Assembly: GCF_036320485.1 (NCBI RefSeq)
Contig: NZ_CP132911.1
Coordinates: forward strand, 682,001-746,000
Direction: 5' to 3'
DNA: 64,000 nt
Source of the DNA: Dyella sp. A6
GTDB taxonomy: Bacteria; Pseudomonadota; Gammaproteobacteria; Xanthomonadales; Rhodanobacteraceae
The position numbers and the translations under genes were made by a program. Positions 1 through 11,773 of this stretch are shown piece by piece. Positions within the stretch are counted from its first letter, which is position 1; each line of letters begins with the position of its first letter. The notes under the pieces were generated by a model that did not search any database, was not told where the DNA came from, and saw nothing but the letters and a program-made list of their open reading frames with translations.

Positions 1-7
1 GTGTCCA

Positions 8-37
8 TGGGAGCGTCCGCGTACGCGGACGCTCCCA
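8..37. repeat. Perfect 30-bp palindrome downstream of the TonB receptor gene
   Basis: The 30 bases read identically on both strands (core GGAGCGTCCGCG, then its reverse complement). It lies 20 bases past the stop codon of the minus-strand receptor gene, so it would form a very stable hairpin at the 3' end of that mRNA. No T-tract follows on the minus strand, so it is either a non-canonical terminator or mRNA-stabilising hairpin, or a REP-like extragenic palindrome. I saw no second copy in the window. Confidence 0.5.
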
Positions 38-57
38 CGATGCTCGTTGGCGAGCGT

Positions 58-2445
<2,388 letters not shown>

Positions 2446-2726
2446 GGTGACTCCGTTGTTATTATGCTGCTTTGCAGCAAAACGAGGCTAAGTGACAACT
2501 GCCTTTGCGTCAATGGATGTCTAGACGTCGATACGCCTAAGTCCCTTTTTCTGAATTTCCCCTAGGTCGAGGGTGCATTGCGTCTGTCTGATAACCCTCG
2601 ATTTGCAGGCTACTCCCGATACGCGGCGATGCCAAACATTTTTTTTACATCTTGTTGAAATCTGCGTGATGATTTCGATAATGCGCGGGCCTGCACGATG
2701 ATGTGGCGGGTACTCAGGAGCAGTCG

Positions 2727-3071
2727 ATGCCTATCTATGAATTCGAATGTGCCCACTGCGGGCATCGTTTTGACCGGTTGCAGAAGCTGTCGGACCCCGA
2801 TCCGGAGATCTGTCCGTCCTGCGGCGCACCCCAGGTCCAGCGCCGGTTGAGCGCGCCATCGTTCCGTCTGGCCGGTAGTGGTTGGTACGAAACCGACTTC
2901 AAGAAGGACGGCGACAAGAAGCGCAACCTGGTCGACGGCAGCGGAACCGGCGAGTCGGACAGCAAGGCTGCGGAAGCTCCAGCGCCGGCACCATCCCCTG
3001 CGCCGGCACCTGCGTCGACACCGGCACCGGCACCGGCACCGGCCGCGAAGCCGTCGGGCGAGAGCAGCTGA
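2727..3071 (+). CDS. FmdB-family zinc-ribbon protein
   Basis: This 114-residue protein of the FmdB/CxxC_CxxC_SSSS regulatory family begins [16 protein letters not shown]. Two CxxC pairs (C8/C11 and C29/C32) should form a small zinc ribbon in the first 45 residues. The second half is low complexity, with an Ala-Pro tail of roughly 35 residues. The start at 2727 has a clear AGGAG site 7 bases upstream; an in-frame codon 24 bases earlier has none. It stands 112 bases before aspS on the same strand, a common arrangement. Its biochemical role is not established; a regulatory function is only suggested by the family name. Confidence 0.85.
   Translation: MPIYEFECAHCGHRFDRLQKLSDPDPEICPSCGAPQVQRRLSAPSFRLAGSGWYETDFKKDGDKKRNLVDGSGTGESDSKAAEAPAPAPSPAPAPASTPAPAPAPAAKPSGESS
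3019..3042 (+). repeat. Four tandem CACCGG hexamers inside the FmdB-like gene
   Basis: Four perfect CACCGG units in a row encode Pro-Ala repeats of the C-terminal tail. Because the unit is 6 bases, gain or loss of units keeps the reading frame, so the tail length could vary between strains by slippage without inactivating the gene. Confidence 0.8.
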
Positions 3072-3183
3072 GATCGGCTCCGGGTCGCGCGGCAGCGGCC
3101 CGGAAGCTATGCCCGCACGTGATACCATTTCCGGTCTTGTCCACTGTCTTCAATGCCGCGGCCGCGGCCGGAGTTTCAAGCGC

Positions 3184-4956
3184 ATGCGCACGCATTACTG
3201 CGGTCTCATCGACGAGTCCCTGGTTGGCCAGAACGTCACCCTGTGCGGTTGGGTCAACAAGACCCGTCTGCAGAGCCACGTTGCCTTCATCGACCTGCGT
3301 GACCACGAGGGCCTGGCCCAGGTGGTGGTCGAGCGCGAGAACGCCGACGCCTTCGCGGTGGCGGGCGAGGTCGGTTACGAGTACTGCCTGCGCGTCACCG
3401 GCACGATCCGCCAGCGCCTGTCGATCAACGACAAGCTGAAGACCGGCACGGTCGAGCTGCTGGCCGAGACGGTCGAGGTGCTCAACGCGGCGAAGGACCT
3501 GCCGTTCGCGCTGCACGAGAACCCGAACGAGGACATGCGGATGACCTACCGCTACCTCGATCTGCGCCGCCCCGAGATGCAGGCGATGATGCGCAAGCGG
3601 ATCAAGCTGGTGCAGGCGCTGCGCCGTTATCTGGACGAGCGCGGCTTCCAGGACATCGAGACGCCGATCCTGACCAAGGCTACGCCGGAAGGTGCGCGCG
3701 ACTACCTGGTGCCCAGCCGCGTGCATCCGGGCCAGTTCTATGCGCTGCCGCAGTCGCCGCAGCTGTTCAAGCAGATCCTGATGATGGCCGGCTTCGACCG
3801 CTACTACCAGATCGCGCGCTGCTTCCGCGACGAGGACCTGCGCGCCGACCGCCAGCCGGAATTCACCCAGCTCGACCTGGAATTCGCCTTTGTCGAAGAG
3901 CAGGACGTGCAGGACTTCGTGGAGGAACTGATCCGCCACGTGTTCCGCGAAGTGCAGGGCGTCGAGCTGGATGCCAGCTTCCCGCGGATGACCTGGGCCG
4001 AGGCGATGCGCCGCTTCGGTTCCGACAAGCCGGACCTGCGTATCGCGCTGGAACTGGTCGACGTGGCCGAGGCGCTGAAGCATGTCGAGTTCAAGGTGTT
4101 CGCCGAGCCGGCCAACGACCCGGCCGGTCGCGTTGCCGCGCTGCGCGTGCCCGAGGCTGCGTCGCTGAGCCGCAAGGAGATCGACGGGCTGACCGAGTTC
4201 GTCGCCAAGTACGGTGCCAAGGGCCTGGCCTGGATCAAGGTCGAGGACCTGGCCAAGGGCCGCGAAGGGGTGAACTCGCCGGTGGCGAAGTTCCTCGACG
4301 ACGCGGCGCTTGACGCCGTGCTCAAGGCCACGGGTGCGCAGTCCGGCGACATCATCTTCGTCGGTGCCGGCAAGTGGAAGACGGTCACCGACTTCATGGG
4401 CGCGCTGCGCCTGAAACTCGGCAAGGACCGCGGTCTGGTCGAGAACAGCTGGAAGCCGCTGTGGGTCACCGACTTCCCGATGTTCGAGTACGACGAGGAC
4501 GAACAGCGTTTCGTCGCCCTGCATCATCCGTTCACCGCGCCCAAGGTCGACGACATCGCCGATCTCAAGGCGAATGCGGCGACGGCCGTGAGCCGCGGCT
4601 ACGACATGGTGCTCAACGGCAATGAGATCGGCGGCGGTTCGATCCGTATCCACCGGCCGGAGATGCAGAGCGCGGTGTTCGAACTGCTCGGCATCGGTGC
4701 GGAAGAGGCCGAAATGAAATTCGGCTTCCTGCTCAAGGCACTGAAGCTCGGCGCGCCGCCGCACGGTGGCCTGGCCTTCGGTATCGACCGCATTGCCGCA
4801 CTGATGGCCGGGACCGAGTCGATCCGCGATGTGATCGCCTTCCCCAAGACCACCAGCGCGCAGGACCTGATGACCGACGCGCCCTCGCCGGTGAGCCTGG
4901 CGCAGCTGAAGGAGCTGCATGTGGCGGTTGCCGCCGATGCCGCCGGGGAATCCTGA
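3184..4956 (+). CDS. aspS: Aspartyl-tRNA synthetase
   Basis: This 590-residue class II synthetase charges tRNA-Asp with aspartate in the cytoplasm. The bacterial architecture is complete: an N-terminal OB anticodon-binding domain (about 1-110), a catalytic core with the motif 2 region [18 protein letters not shown], the GAD insertion domain in the middle, and motif 3 [12 protein letters not shown] near the C-terminus. The start at 3184 has GGAG upstream and gives the normal family length; an open frame continues upstream but overlaps the fmdB-like gene. The loop after LCGWV, which helps separate discriminating from non-discriminating enzymes, reads NKTRLQSH rather than RRRDLG or RRRDHG. I therefore cannot say from sequence whether it also mischarges tRNA-Asn. 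Confidence 0.97.
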   Translation: MRTHYCGLIDESLVGQNVTLCGWVNKTRLQSHVAFIDLRDHEGLAQVVVERENADAFAVAGEVGYEYCLRVTGTIRQRLSINDKLKTGTVELLAETVEVLNAAKDLPFALHENPNEDMRMTYRYLDLRRPEMQAMMRKRIKLVQALRRYLDERGFQDIETPILTKATPEGARDYLVPSRVHPGQFYALPQSPQLFKQILMMAGFDRYYQIARCFRDEDLRADRQPEFTQLDLEFAFVEEQDVQDFVEELIRHVFREVQGVELDASFPRMTWAEAMRRFGSDKPDLRIALELVDVAEALKHVEFKVFAEPANDPAGRVAALRVPEAASLSRKEIDGLTEFVAKYGAKGLAWIKVEDLAKGREGVNSPVAKFLDDAALDAVLKATGAQSGDIIFVGAGKWKTVTDFMGALRLKLGKDRGLVENSWKPLWVTDFPMFEYDEDEQRFVALHHPFTAPKVDDIADLKANAATAVSRGYDMVLNGNEIGGGSIRIHRPEMQSAVFELLGIGAEEAEMKFGFLLKALKLGAPPHGGLAFGIDRIAALMAGTESIRDVIAFPKTTSAQDLMTDAPSPVSLAQLKELHVAVAADAAGES

Positions 4957-5101
4957 TTCGGACCATTCCGCTGTGGCGTGTGATGTGGTCGACCCGTTAC
5001 ATCGCCGTCGCGAACCCGCGTTCACACGGGCTGTCGCATGATCGTTGCCTGACGACGGACTGCGATGTCCGGGGCTTGGACATAGCGGAACACGCGAGAC
5101 G

Positions 5102-5764
5102 ATGACCGAACACATCATCCTGCTGCACGGCCTGTGGATGCGCGGCTTCGCGTTGGGAGTGCTGCACCGGCGCCTGATCGAAGAGGGCTACCGCGTGCAT
5201 CGCTTCGATTACATGAGCGTTGCCGCCACCCAGGAGCATATTCTCAAGCGCCTGCGCGCGCAGATGATGGACTGCGGTCCCGATCCGGTGCACCTGGTGG
5301 GGCACAGTCTCGGCGGTCTGCTGGCCCTGCAGGTGTGCGCGGACGATACCGGCTTGCCGCCGGGGCGCATTGTCTGCCTGGGGTCGCCGCTCAAGGGCAG
5401 TGCCTCGGCGCGCCGCTTTGCCGAACTCGGACGGGGCGGCGAGGCCCTGCTGGGCCATAACCGGACATTGCTCGAACATGGCTTTGAACGCTGGGACGGT
5501 CCACGCGAACTGGGCGTGATCGCCGGGCGGACCCGGGTGGGGCTGGGCGCGGTGCTCGGCCAGGTGGCGGGGGAGCACGACGGCACCGTGGCGGTGGACG
5601 AGACCCGCCTGCCGGGCATCAGCGACCATTGCGTGGTCGAGGCCACGCATACCGGCCTGCTGTTTTCGCAGGAAGTGGCCCATCGGGTGGCCGGATTTCT
5701 CCGGGACGGACGCTTCGATAGCATGGCGGCGGCACCGCGGTTTGCAGGCCGACCGGCCGATTGA
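5102..5764 (+). CDS. Alpha/beta hydrolase, lipase-like
   Basis: A 220-residue single-domain alpha/beta hydrolase without signal peptide, probably cytoplasmic. It shows the oxyanion-side motif LLHGLWMRG near residue 8, the nucleophile elbow GHSLGG near residue 67, a likely acidic residue in EHDGTVAVDET, and a likely catalytic His in ATHTGLLFS near the C-terminus, so the Ser-Asp-His triad looks complete. It resembles the PGAP1-like/triacylglycerol-lipase group, but the substrate is unknown. It follows aspS by 145 bases and precedes yebC by 41 bases on the same strand. Confidence 0.8.
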   Translation: MTEHIILLHGLWMRGFALGVLHRRLIEEGYRVHRFDYMSVAATQEHILKRLRAQMMDCGPDPVHLVGHSLGGLLALQVCADDTGLPPGRIVCLGSPLKGSASARRFAELGRGGEALLGHNRTLLEHGFERWDGPRELGVIAGRTRVGLGAVLGQVAGEHDGTVAVDETRLPGISDHCVVEATHTGLLFSQEVAHRVAGFLRDGRFDSMAAAPRFAGRPAD

Positions 5765-5805
5765 AGTAAAATCCCGCGCTTGTCCATTGTTCAGGTTTGC
5801 CAGCC

Positions 5806-6519
5806 ATGGGTAGAGGCCCGTCGATCGAAGGCCGCAAGAATGCCGAGGACGCCAAGCGCGCCAAGGTATTCACCAAACTGATCCGCGAAATCACCGTCGC
5901 CACGCGTGCCGGTGTGGCCGATCCGGCGCTCAACCCGCGGCTGCGGGCAGCGGTGGACAAGGCGTTGTCGGCCAACATGCCCAAGGACACCATCGAGCGC
6001 GCGATCAAACGTGGCTCGGGAGCCGATGGCGCTGGCGAGGAAATGCGCTACGAAGGTTACGGCCCGGGTGGCGTGGCGCTGATCATCGACTGCTTTACCG
6101 ACAACCCCACGCGTACCGTGGCCGATGTCCGTCATGCGCTGTCCAAGAGCGGCGGCAACCTGGGCACGTCCGGGTCGGTGGCGTTCCAGTTCACGCGCTG
6201 CGGCGAACTGGCGTTCGCCACCGGTGGTGACGAAGCCGTCGAGGAAAAGGTGCTGGAGGCCGCCCTGGAGGCGGGCGCCGACGACGTGGTCAACGAAAAC
6301 GGCGAGAGCACCGTGCTGTGCGCGCCGGAGGATTTCGAGTCGGTGCAGCAGGCACTGTCCGCCGCAGGGCTCGAGGCCGAGCACGCCGGCGTCAGCATGC
6401 GCCCCAACAATCGTGTGGCCGTGTCCGAGGATGTGGTCGAGGCACTGACCACGCTGCTGGACAAGCTGGACGCGCTGGACGATGTCAGCGAGGTCTATCA
6501 CAACGCCCAGCTGCCGTGA
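5806..6519 (+). CDS. yebC: YebC/PmpR-family protein (TACO1 family)
   Basis: This 237-residue protein belongs to the YebC/TACO1 family, described as a transcriptional regulator in some bacteria and, more recently, as a translation factor relieving ribosome stalling at proline tracts. It begins [12 protein letters not shown] instead of the usual MAGHSKW, a variant also seen in xanthomonads, followed by the conserved [10 protein letters not shown] segment and the [10 protein letters not shown] motif near residue 84. The ATG at 5806 fits the family start; an in-frame codon 9 bases upstream is less likely. Placement just before ruvC is the classic bacterial order, so it probably shares a transcript with the ruv genes. 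Confidence 0.93.
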   Translation: MGRGPSIEGRKNAEDAKRAKVFTKLIREITVATRAGVADPALNPRLRAAVDKALSANMPKDTIERAIKRGSGADGAGEEMRYEGYGPGGVALIIDCFTDNPTRTVADVRHALSKSGGNLGTSGSVAFQFTRCGELAFATGGDEAVEEKVLEAALEAGADDVVNENGESTVLCAPEDFESVQQALSAAGLEAEHAGVSMRPNNRVAVSEDVVEALTTLLDKLDALDDVSEVYHNAQLP

Positions 6520-6562
6520 CGGGAATGTGGGCGGGGCATCGGGAGTAAGGTGGATGGCCAGG

Positions 6563-6576
6563 CGCAACCGGTTGCA
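6563..6576. promoter_or_regulatory. LacI/GalR-like palindrome upstream of ruvC
   Basis: CGCAACCGGTTGCA matches the LacI-family operator pattern TGNAACCGGTTNCA at all but the first position and contains a perfect 12-base palindrome (6564-6575). It lies 36 bases before the ruvC start. A ruv gene is not an expected LacI-family target, so this may be chance. Confidence 0.25.
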
Positions 6577-6612
6577 TGACCGGGTCGTGTGCCGTATTCA
6601 TCCGACCGGACC

Positions 6613-7176
6613 ATGAAGACCGTGCCCGCCCCCGCTTCCGCTACCCCGGCCGTGTCGCGTGTGCGCATTGTCGGCATCGACCCCGGCAGCCAGCGCACGG
6701 GCGTGGGCATCATCGACGCCGACGCGCAGGGTCGCCTGACGCACGTGTTCCACGCGGCGCTCGTGGTGGCGGGCGAAGCCAGCTTCCCGTTGCGCCTGAA
6801 ACGCATTTTTGACGAACTGGGTGAGATCATCGCCGCGCATCGGCCGGACGAGTGCGGCATCGAGCGCGTATTCATGGCGCGCAATGCCGATTCGGCCTTG
6901 AAGCTGGGGCAGGCGCGTGGGGCTGCGATCTGCGCGGTAGTCAGTCAGGGGATCGTGGTGCACGAATACGCGGCAACGGAAGTAAAGCAGGCAGTGGTCG
7001 GGAGCGGCCGTGGCGACAAGACCCAGGTGCAGCACATGATCGGTGTGCTGCTTGGCCTGAAGGGTCCGCTGCAGGCGGATGCCGCCGACGCGCTGGCGAT
7101 CGCGGTCACGCATGCGCACACGCGTGCCAGCATCGGCCGTATCGGCATCCCTCGCAGCGCCTGGAGGCGGCGATGA
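6613..7176 (+). CDS. ruvC: Holliday junction resolvase RuvC
   Basis: RuvC is the endonuclease that cuts Holliday junctions in complex with RuvAB during recombinational repair. The 187-residue protein has a 17-residue N-terminal extension rich in Ala and Pro before the conserved [16 protein letters not shown] core. The acidic metal-binding residues are visible: D23, the Glu of CGIERVF, and the Asp pair in [14 protein letters not shown] 6613 is chosen; ATG 6589 is in frame but would add 8 more non-conserved residues, and neither has a strong ribosome-binding site. The stop overlaps the ruvA start by 4 bases (ATGA), implying translational coupling. Confidence 0.95.
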   Translation: MKTVPAPASATPAVSRVRIVGIDPGSQRTGVGIIDADAQGRLTHVFHAALVVAGEASFPLRLKRIFDELGEIIAAHRPDECGIERVFMARNADSALKLGQARGAAICAVVSQGIVVHEYAATEVKQAVVGSGRGDKTQVQHMIGVLLGLKGPLQADAADALAIAVTHAHTRASIGRIGIPRSAWRRR

Positions 7177-7772
7177 TCGGCCGCCTGCGCGGAACTCTGG
7201 TATCCAAGCAGCCGCCATGGCTGCTGCTGGAGGTGGGTGGCGTCGGTTATGAGCTGGAAGCGCCGATGTCCACCATCTACGACCTGCCTGGCCTGGGCCA
7301 GGAAGTGGTGCTGCTCACCCATTACGCGGTGAAGGAGGACAGCGCTGCGCTGTACGGATTCCTGCAGGAATCCGAGCGTGCGCTGTTCCGCAACCTGCAG
7401 AAGGTGTCGGGCATCGGCGCGAAGATTGCGCTGGCGGTGCTCTCGGGCGTGTCCACCGACCATTTCGCGCGGCTGGTACAGGCCGGCGATGTGGTGGCGC
7501 TGACCAAGATCCCCGGCATCGGCAAGAAAACCGCCGAGCGCATCGTGGTGGAGCTGCGCGATCGGGTCGATGGTCTGACGGTCAGCCTTCCCGGGGTTTC
7601 GGGCCAGCCGGCGGGAGCGCCGCTGGATCCTGCCGGCGAAGCCACCGTGGCGCTGCAACAGCTCGGCTACAAGCCTGCCGAGGTGACGCGGATGGTGCAG
7701 AAGGTGGTGGTCGAGGGGGACAGCGCGGAAACCATCATCCGCAAGGCGTTGCGTGCCGCACTGGGCGGCTAG
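7173..7772 (+). CDS. ruvA: Holliday junction DNA helicase subunit RuvA
   Basis: RuvA binds four-way junctions as a tetramer and loads the RuvB motor for branch migration. The 199-residue protein shows the N-terminal OB-fold ([12 protein letters not shown]...), two helix-hairpin-helix motifs ([14 protein letters not shown] and [15 protein letters not shown]), and the C-terminal domain III ([17 protein letters not shown]) that contacts RuvB. Length is typical. It overlaps ruvC by 4 bases. ruvB is not next: two kup genes lie between, so the operon is interrupted. Confidence 0.97.
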   Translation: MIGRLRGTLVSKQPPWLLLEVGGVGYELEAPMSTIYDLPGLGQEVVLLTHYAVKEDSAALYGFLQESERALFRNLQKVSGIGAKIALAVLSGVSTDHFARLVQAGDVVALTKIPGIGKKTAERIVVELRDRVDGLTVSLPGVSGQPAGAPLDPAGEATVALQQLGYKPAEVTRMVQKVVVEGDSAETIIRKALRAALGG

Positions 7773-7787
7773 GTCATTGGAATCGGC

Positions 7788-9710
7788 ATGAGTGAACAGT
7801 CAAAGACGGCACCGCCCGCACAAGACGCCGGAGACGGCGAGCTATTGCACGGCAGCAAGCAGGCACTGATCCTCGGCGCCATCGGTGTCGTGTTCGGCGA
7901 CATCGGCACCAGTCCGCTGTACACCATGCACGAGACCTTCCTGCCGGAGCATGGCCTGCACCCCTATCCAGCGACCGTGCTGGGCATTCTGTCGCTGGTC
8001 ACCTGGTCGCTGATCATGGTGGTGGCGGTGAAGTACGTGAGCCTGGTGATGCGCGCCGACAACAAGGGCGAAGGCGGCATCATGGCCCTGATGGCGCTGG
8101 CACAGCGCTCGGTGGGCAGCTCCACGCGCATGCGCAAGCTGGTGGTGCTGATGGCGGTGCTGGGAGCCGCGCTGTTCTTCGGCGACGGCGTGATCACGCC
8201 ATCGATCTCGGTGCTCTCCGCGGTGGAAGGCCTGAAGGTGACGACCCCTGCACTGAGCCACTGGATCGTGCCGTTGACAGTATTGGTGCTGCTCGGCCTG
8301 TTCTGGCTGCAGCGGCACGGCACGGCGCGGGTGGGAGCGGTGTTCGGTCCGGTGATGGTGCTGTGGTTCCTCAGCCTTGGCGTGATCGGCGTATGGAACA
8401 TCATCCAGGCGCCGGAAGTGCTGTGGGCGCTCAACCCCTGGTACGCAGTGCGGTTCTTCATGACCCACGGGGTCGCGTCGCTGCTGGCGCTGGGCTCGGT
8501 GGTGCTGTGCGTGACCGGTGCCGAGGCGCTGTACACCGACATGGGGCACTTCGGGCGCTTCCCGATCCGCGCGGCCTGGTTCGGCTTCGTGATGCCGGCG
8601 CTGCTGCTCAACTACTACGGCCAGGGCGGACTGCTGCTGCACCACCCGGAGGCGATCAGCAACCCGTTCTACCACTCGGTTCCCGTCTGGGCCCAGTACC
8701 CGATGATCGGCCTGGCCACAATGGCCACGGTGATCGCCTCGCAGGCGGTGATCTCCGGCGCCTTCACGGTGACGCGCCAGGCGATCCAGCTCGGCTTCGT
8801 GCCCCGGATGCAGGTGGTGCATACCTCGCGCGAGGCGATCAACCAGATCTTCCTGCCCTGGGTCAACCGTGCGCTGCTGATCGCGGTGATGTTCACGGTG
8901 GTGTTCTTCGGCTCGTCGTCGGCGCTGGGTGGCGCCTATGGCATCGCGGTTACCGGCACCATGGCGATCGATACCACGTTGACCATGATCGTGGCCCGCC
9001 GCATGTGGCACTGGAACCGGGCGGCCGTGATCCTGACCGGGCTGGTGCTGCTGTCGATCGACCTAAGCTACTTCGGCGCCAACACGCTGAAGATTCCAGA
9101 CGGCGGCTGGTTCCCGCTGGTGCTCGGCCTGTTCCTGTTCACCGTGATGACCACCTGGCGACGCGGTCGCGAACTGGTGATCCGCGAGATCAAGCAGGGC
9201 GGTCTGGCGCTGGCGCCGTTCATCGAGAACATCAGCGAGCATCCGCCTCTGCGGGTACCCGGCACGGCGGTGTTCCTGACCGCCAACCAGGAGTCGGTGC
9301 CGCACGCGCTGCTGCACAACCTGAAGCACAACAAGGTGCTGCACGAACGCAACGTGCTGTTGACGGTGGAGGTGCTCGAAACGCCCATCGCCGAGGCCGA
9401 CGAGCGCATCCACATCGACGACCTCGGGGGCGAGTTCTACGGCCTTGGACTGCGCTTCGGCTTCGCCGAGGATCCGAATGTGCCGCTGGCGCTGGCGCAG
9501 TGCGCGCGTACCGGCCTGCCGTTCGACATGATGGATACCACTTTTTTCCTGTCGCGCGACAATATCGTCGCCGACAAAGGGCGGCCCGGCATGGCGTTGT
9601 GGCGGGACAAGCTGTTTGCGTTCCTGTCCCGCAATGCGCTGCCGGCCACGGCGTTTTTCCAGATTCCCGGCAACCGGCTGATCGAGCTGGGTGCACAGGT
9701 CGAGATTTGA
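7788..9710 (+). CDS. kup: Kup/HAK-family potassium transporter, copy 1
   Basis: This 640-residue inner-membrane protein of the Kup (TrkD) family takes up potassium, probably with protons. It carries the family signature near the N-terminus (GVVFGDIGTSPLYT, about residues 44-57), the DNKGEGGIMAL segment, about 12 hydrophobic helices in the first 440 residues, and a cytoplasmic C-terminal domain ending ELGAQVEI. It begins 15 bases after ruvA and probably belongs to the same transcript. A second, clearly related copy follows 28 bases later. The N-terminal 25 residues are hydrophilic and differ from copy 2. Confidence 0.95.
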   Translation: MSEQSKTAPPAQDAGDGELLHGSKQALILGAIGVVFGDIGTSPLYTMHETFLPEHGLHPYPATVLGILSLVTWSLIMVVAVKYVSLVMRADNKGEGGIMALMALAQRSVGSSTRMRKLVVLMAVLGAALFFGDGVITPSISVLSAVEGLKVTTPALSHWIVPLTVLVLLGLFWLQRHGTARVGAVFGPVMVLWFLSLGVIGVWNIIQAPEVLWALNPWYAVRFFMTHGVASLLALGSVVLCVTGAEALYTDMGHFGRFPIRAAWFGFVMPALLLNYYGQGGLLLHHPEAISNPFYHSVPVWAQYPMIGLATMATVIASQAVISGAFTVTRQAIQLGFVPRMQVVHTSREAINQIFLPWVNRALLIAVMFTVVFFGSSSALGGAYGIAVTGTMAIDTTLTMIVARRMWHWNRAAVILTGLVLLSIDLSYFGANTLKIPDGGWFPLVLGLFLFTVMTTWRRGRELVIREIKQGGLALAPFIENISEHPPLRVPGTAVFLTANQESVPHALLHNLKHNKVLHERNVLLTVEVLETPIAEADERIHIDDLGGEFYGLGLRFGFAEDPNVPLALAQCARTGLPFDMMDTTFFLSRDNIVADKGRPGMALWRDKLFAFLSRNALPATAFFQIPGNRLIELGAQVEI

Positions 9711-9738
9711 TCCGCACGTACGGACCGGAACCCCTTCC

Positions 9739-11628
9739 ATGAGCCAATCCACCTCTTCCGGCGGTCTTCCGCCGCGCCTGGCGGCGCTTGCGCTGGGCGC
9801 CATCGGCGTCGTCTATGGCGACATCGGCACCAGCCCGCTGTACACCCTGCAGACGACCCTGAGCCACGACGGCATGCGGCCGACGCCGGTGAGTATCTAC
9901 GGTGTGCTGTCGCTGATCTTCTGGTCGCAGTTGATCGTGGTCTCGCTGAAGTACGTCGTGTTCATCATGCGCGCCGACAACCGCGGCGAAGGCGGCATCA
10001 TGGCGCTGATGGCGCTGGCGCAGCGCTGCGTGCGCGAGCAGCCCAGAGTCCGCTGGCTGCTGGTCACGCTGGGCATTTTCGGCGCCTCGCTGTTCTACGG
10101 CGACGGCGTGATCACCCCGGCGATCTCGGTGCTCGGCGCGGTCGAGGGCGTGAAGGTGGCGGAGCCCGGGATGGCGCACTGGGTGGTGCCGATCTCGGTC
10201 GTGGTGCTGCTGGTGCTGTTCTCGGTGCAGCGTTTCGGCACCGAAAAAGTCGGCCGTCTGTTCGGGCCGGTGATGCTGGTCTGGTTCGTGGCGATTGCGC
10301 TGTTCGGCATCCACATGATCGTGCGCAATCCGGCGGTGCTGTGGGCGCTCGACCCCATGTACGGCGTGCGCTTCTTCCAGGTGCACGGAATGATGGCCTT
10401 CATTTCGCTGGGCGGCGTGGTGCTGGCACTGACCGGTGCCGAGGCGCTGTATGCCGACATGGGGCACTTCGGTAAGAAGCCGATCCGGCTGGCCTGGTTC
10501 AGCTTCGTGCTGCCGGCGCTGACGCTGAACTATTTCGGCCAGGGTGCGCTGCTGCTGGAGCATCCCGCCGCGATCGACAACCCGTTCTTCAAGCTGGTGC
10601 CGCATGTGCTGCTCTACCCGATGATCGGGCTGGCCACGGTGGCGGCAGTGATCGCCTCGCAGGCGGTGATTTCCGGCGCCTTCTCGATGACCCGCGAGGC
10701 GATGTCGCTGGGGTATTCGATGCGCATGCCGGTGCTGCACACCTCGCGCGAGATGTCCGGGCAGATCTTCGTGCCGTGGGTCAACGGCTTCCTGCTGGTG
10801 ATGGTGCTGGTCGCGGTGCTCGGGTTCCGCAGTTCCGACAACCTCAGTGCGGCCTACGGCATCGCGGTGACCGGAACCATGGCGATCACCACCCTGCTGG
10901 CGCTGGTGGTGGCCCGCCGCCAATGGCACTGGAACGGTTTCGTGGTGGTGCTGGGCGGCATCGTGCTGCTGGCCATCGACCTGTCGCTGTTCAGTGCCAA
11001 CGTGATCAAGATCGATCATGGCGGCTGGTTCCCGCTGGTGCTGGGGCTGGGCGTGTTCGTGCTGATGACCACCTGGCGCCGCGGTCGCGAGCTGGTGGTG
11101 CGCGAGATCAAGCAGGGCGGCCTGGCGCTGGCGCCGTTCATCCAGAACATCGGCGAGCATCCGCCGATCCGCGTGCCGGGTACGGCGGTGTTTCTCACCG
11201 CGAACCAGGAGGCGGTGCCGCACTCGCTGCTGCACAACCTGAAGCACAACAAGGTGCTGCACGAGCGCAATGTGCTGTTGACGGTGGAGATACTCGAAAC
11301 CCCGGTTGCCGAGGCCGACGAGCGCATCCGCATCGCCAGCCTGGGTGGCGAGTTCTACAGCATCGAGCTGCAGTTCGGTTTTGCCGAGGATCCGAACGTG
11401 CCGCTGGCCTTGTCGCAATGCGCCCGCAACGGCCTGCCGTTCGACATGATGGACACGACCTTCTTCCTCTCGCGCGAGACCGTGGTCGCGCACAAGCGGC
11501 GTCCCGGCATGGCACTGTGGCGCGACAAGCTGTTCGTGTTCATGGCGCGCAACGCACTGCCGGCGACCGCGTTCTTCCAGATTCCCGGCAATCGCCTGAT
11601 CGAGCTCGGCGCGCAAGTGGAGATCTGA
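9739..11628 (+). CDS. kup: Kup/HAK-family potassium transporter, copy 2
   Basis: A 629-residue paralogue of the preceding transporter with the same signature (GVVYGDIGTSPLYT), the same helix pattern and a nearly identical C-terminal third (shared blocks include LHNLKHNKVLHERNVLLTVE and FFQIPGNRLIELGAQVEI). The middle membrane regions have diverged, so this is an old tandem duplication rather than an assembly artefact. ATG 9739 is chosen because it gives a family-like N-terminus; the open frame extends 16 codons upstream into copy 1. ruvB starts 145 bases downstream. Whether the copies differ in affinity, ion choice or regulation cannot be read from sequence. Confidence 0.94.
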   Translation: MSQSTSSGGLPPRLAALALGAIGVVYGDIGTSPLYTLQTTLSHDGMRPTPVSIYGVLSLIFWSQLIVVSLKYVVFIMRADNRGEGGIMALMALAQRCVREQPRVRWLLVTLGIFGASLFYGDGVITPAISVLGAVEGVKVAEPGMAHWVVPISVVVLLVLFSVQRFGTEKVGRLFGPVMLVWFVAIALFGIHMIVRNPAVLWALDPMYGVRFFQVHGMMAFISLGGVVLALTGAEALYADMGHFGKKPIRLAWFSFVLPALTLNYFGQGALLLEHPAAIDNPFFKLVPHVLLYPMIGLATVAAVIASQAVISGAFSMTREAMSLGYSMRMPVLHTSREMSGQIFVPWVNGFLLVMVLVAVLGFRSSDNLSAAYGIAVTGTMAITTLLALVVARRQWHWNGFVVVLGGIVLLAIDLSLFSANVIKIDHGGWFPLVLGLGVFVLMTTWRRGRELVVREIKQGGLALAPFIQNIGEHPPIRVPGTAVFLTANQEAVPHSLLHNLKHNKVLHERNVLLTVEILETPVAEADERIRIASLGGEFYSIELQFGFAEDPNVPLALSQCARNGLPFDMMDTTFFLSRETVVAHKRRPGMALWRDKLFVFMARNALPATAFFQIPGNRLIELGAQVEI

Positions 11629-11773
11629 TCCGTTCGGTCAGCGGAACCTGGGCGGTCTCCGCCCGGCCAGGCGAGTCGGGGACGTGCCGGACGCACTTTC
11701 CCGACAAAATGAAGCAAGCCGGATTTGACAGGCAGTTCGTCCATTTCCCGGCATGTGCCGCCATAATGTCCCC

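Noticed and set aside
2641..2646. T-run before the FmdB-like gene as terminator
   Set aside because: No stem-loop precedes the T-run.
2899..5118. A 739-codon open frame on the minus strand opposite fmdB and aspS
   Set aside because: High GC keeps antisense frames open. The product is rich in Arg, His, Gln and Ala with no domain, and the plus-strand genes are clearly real.
6520..6612. LexA box for the ruv genes
   Set aside because: No match to either the E. coli CTG-N10-CAG or the Xanthomonas TTAGN6TACTA form.
9232..11616. A 794-codon minus-strand frame opposite the kup genes
   Set aside because: His/Gln/Arg-rich shadow translation; a matching frame lies opposite the other kup copy, as expected from antisense of related genes.
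7788..11628. Tandem kup as an assembly duplication
   Set aside because: The membrane domains and N-termini differ at many positions, so the copies are biologically distinct.
11725..11767. Promoter for ruvB (perfect TTGACA at 11725, CATAAT at 11762)
   Set aside because: The spacing of 31 bases is far too long, and no -10 lies at 16-18 bases.
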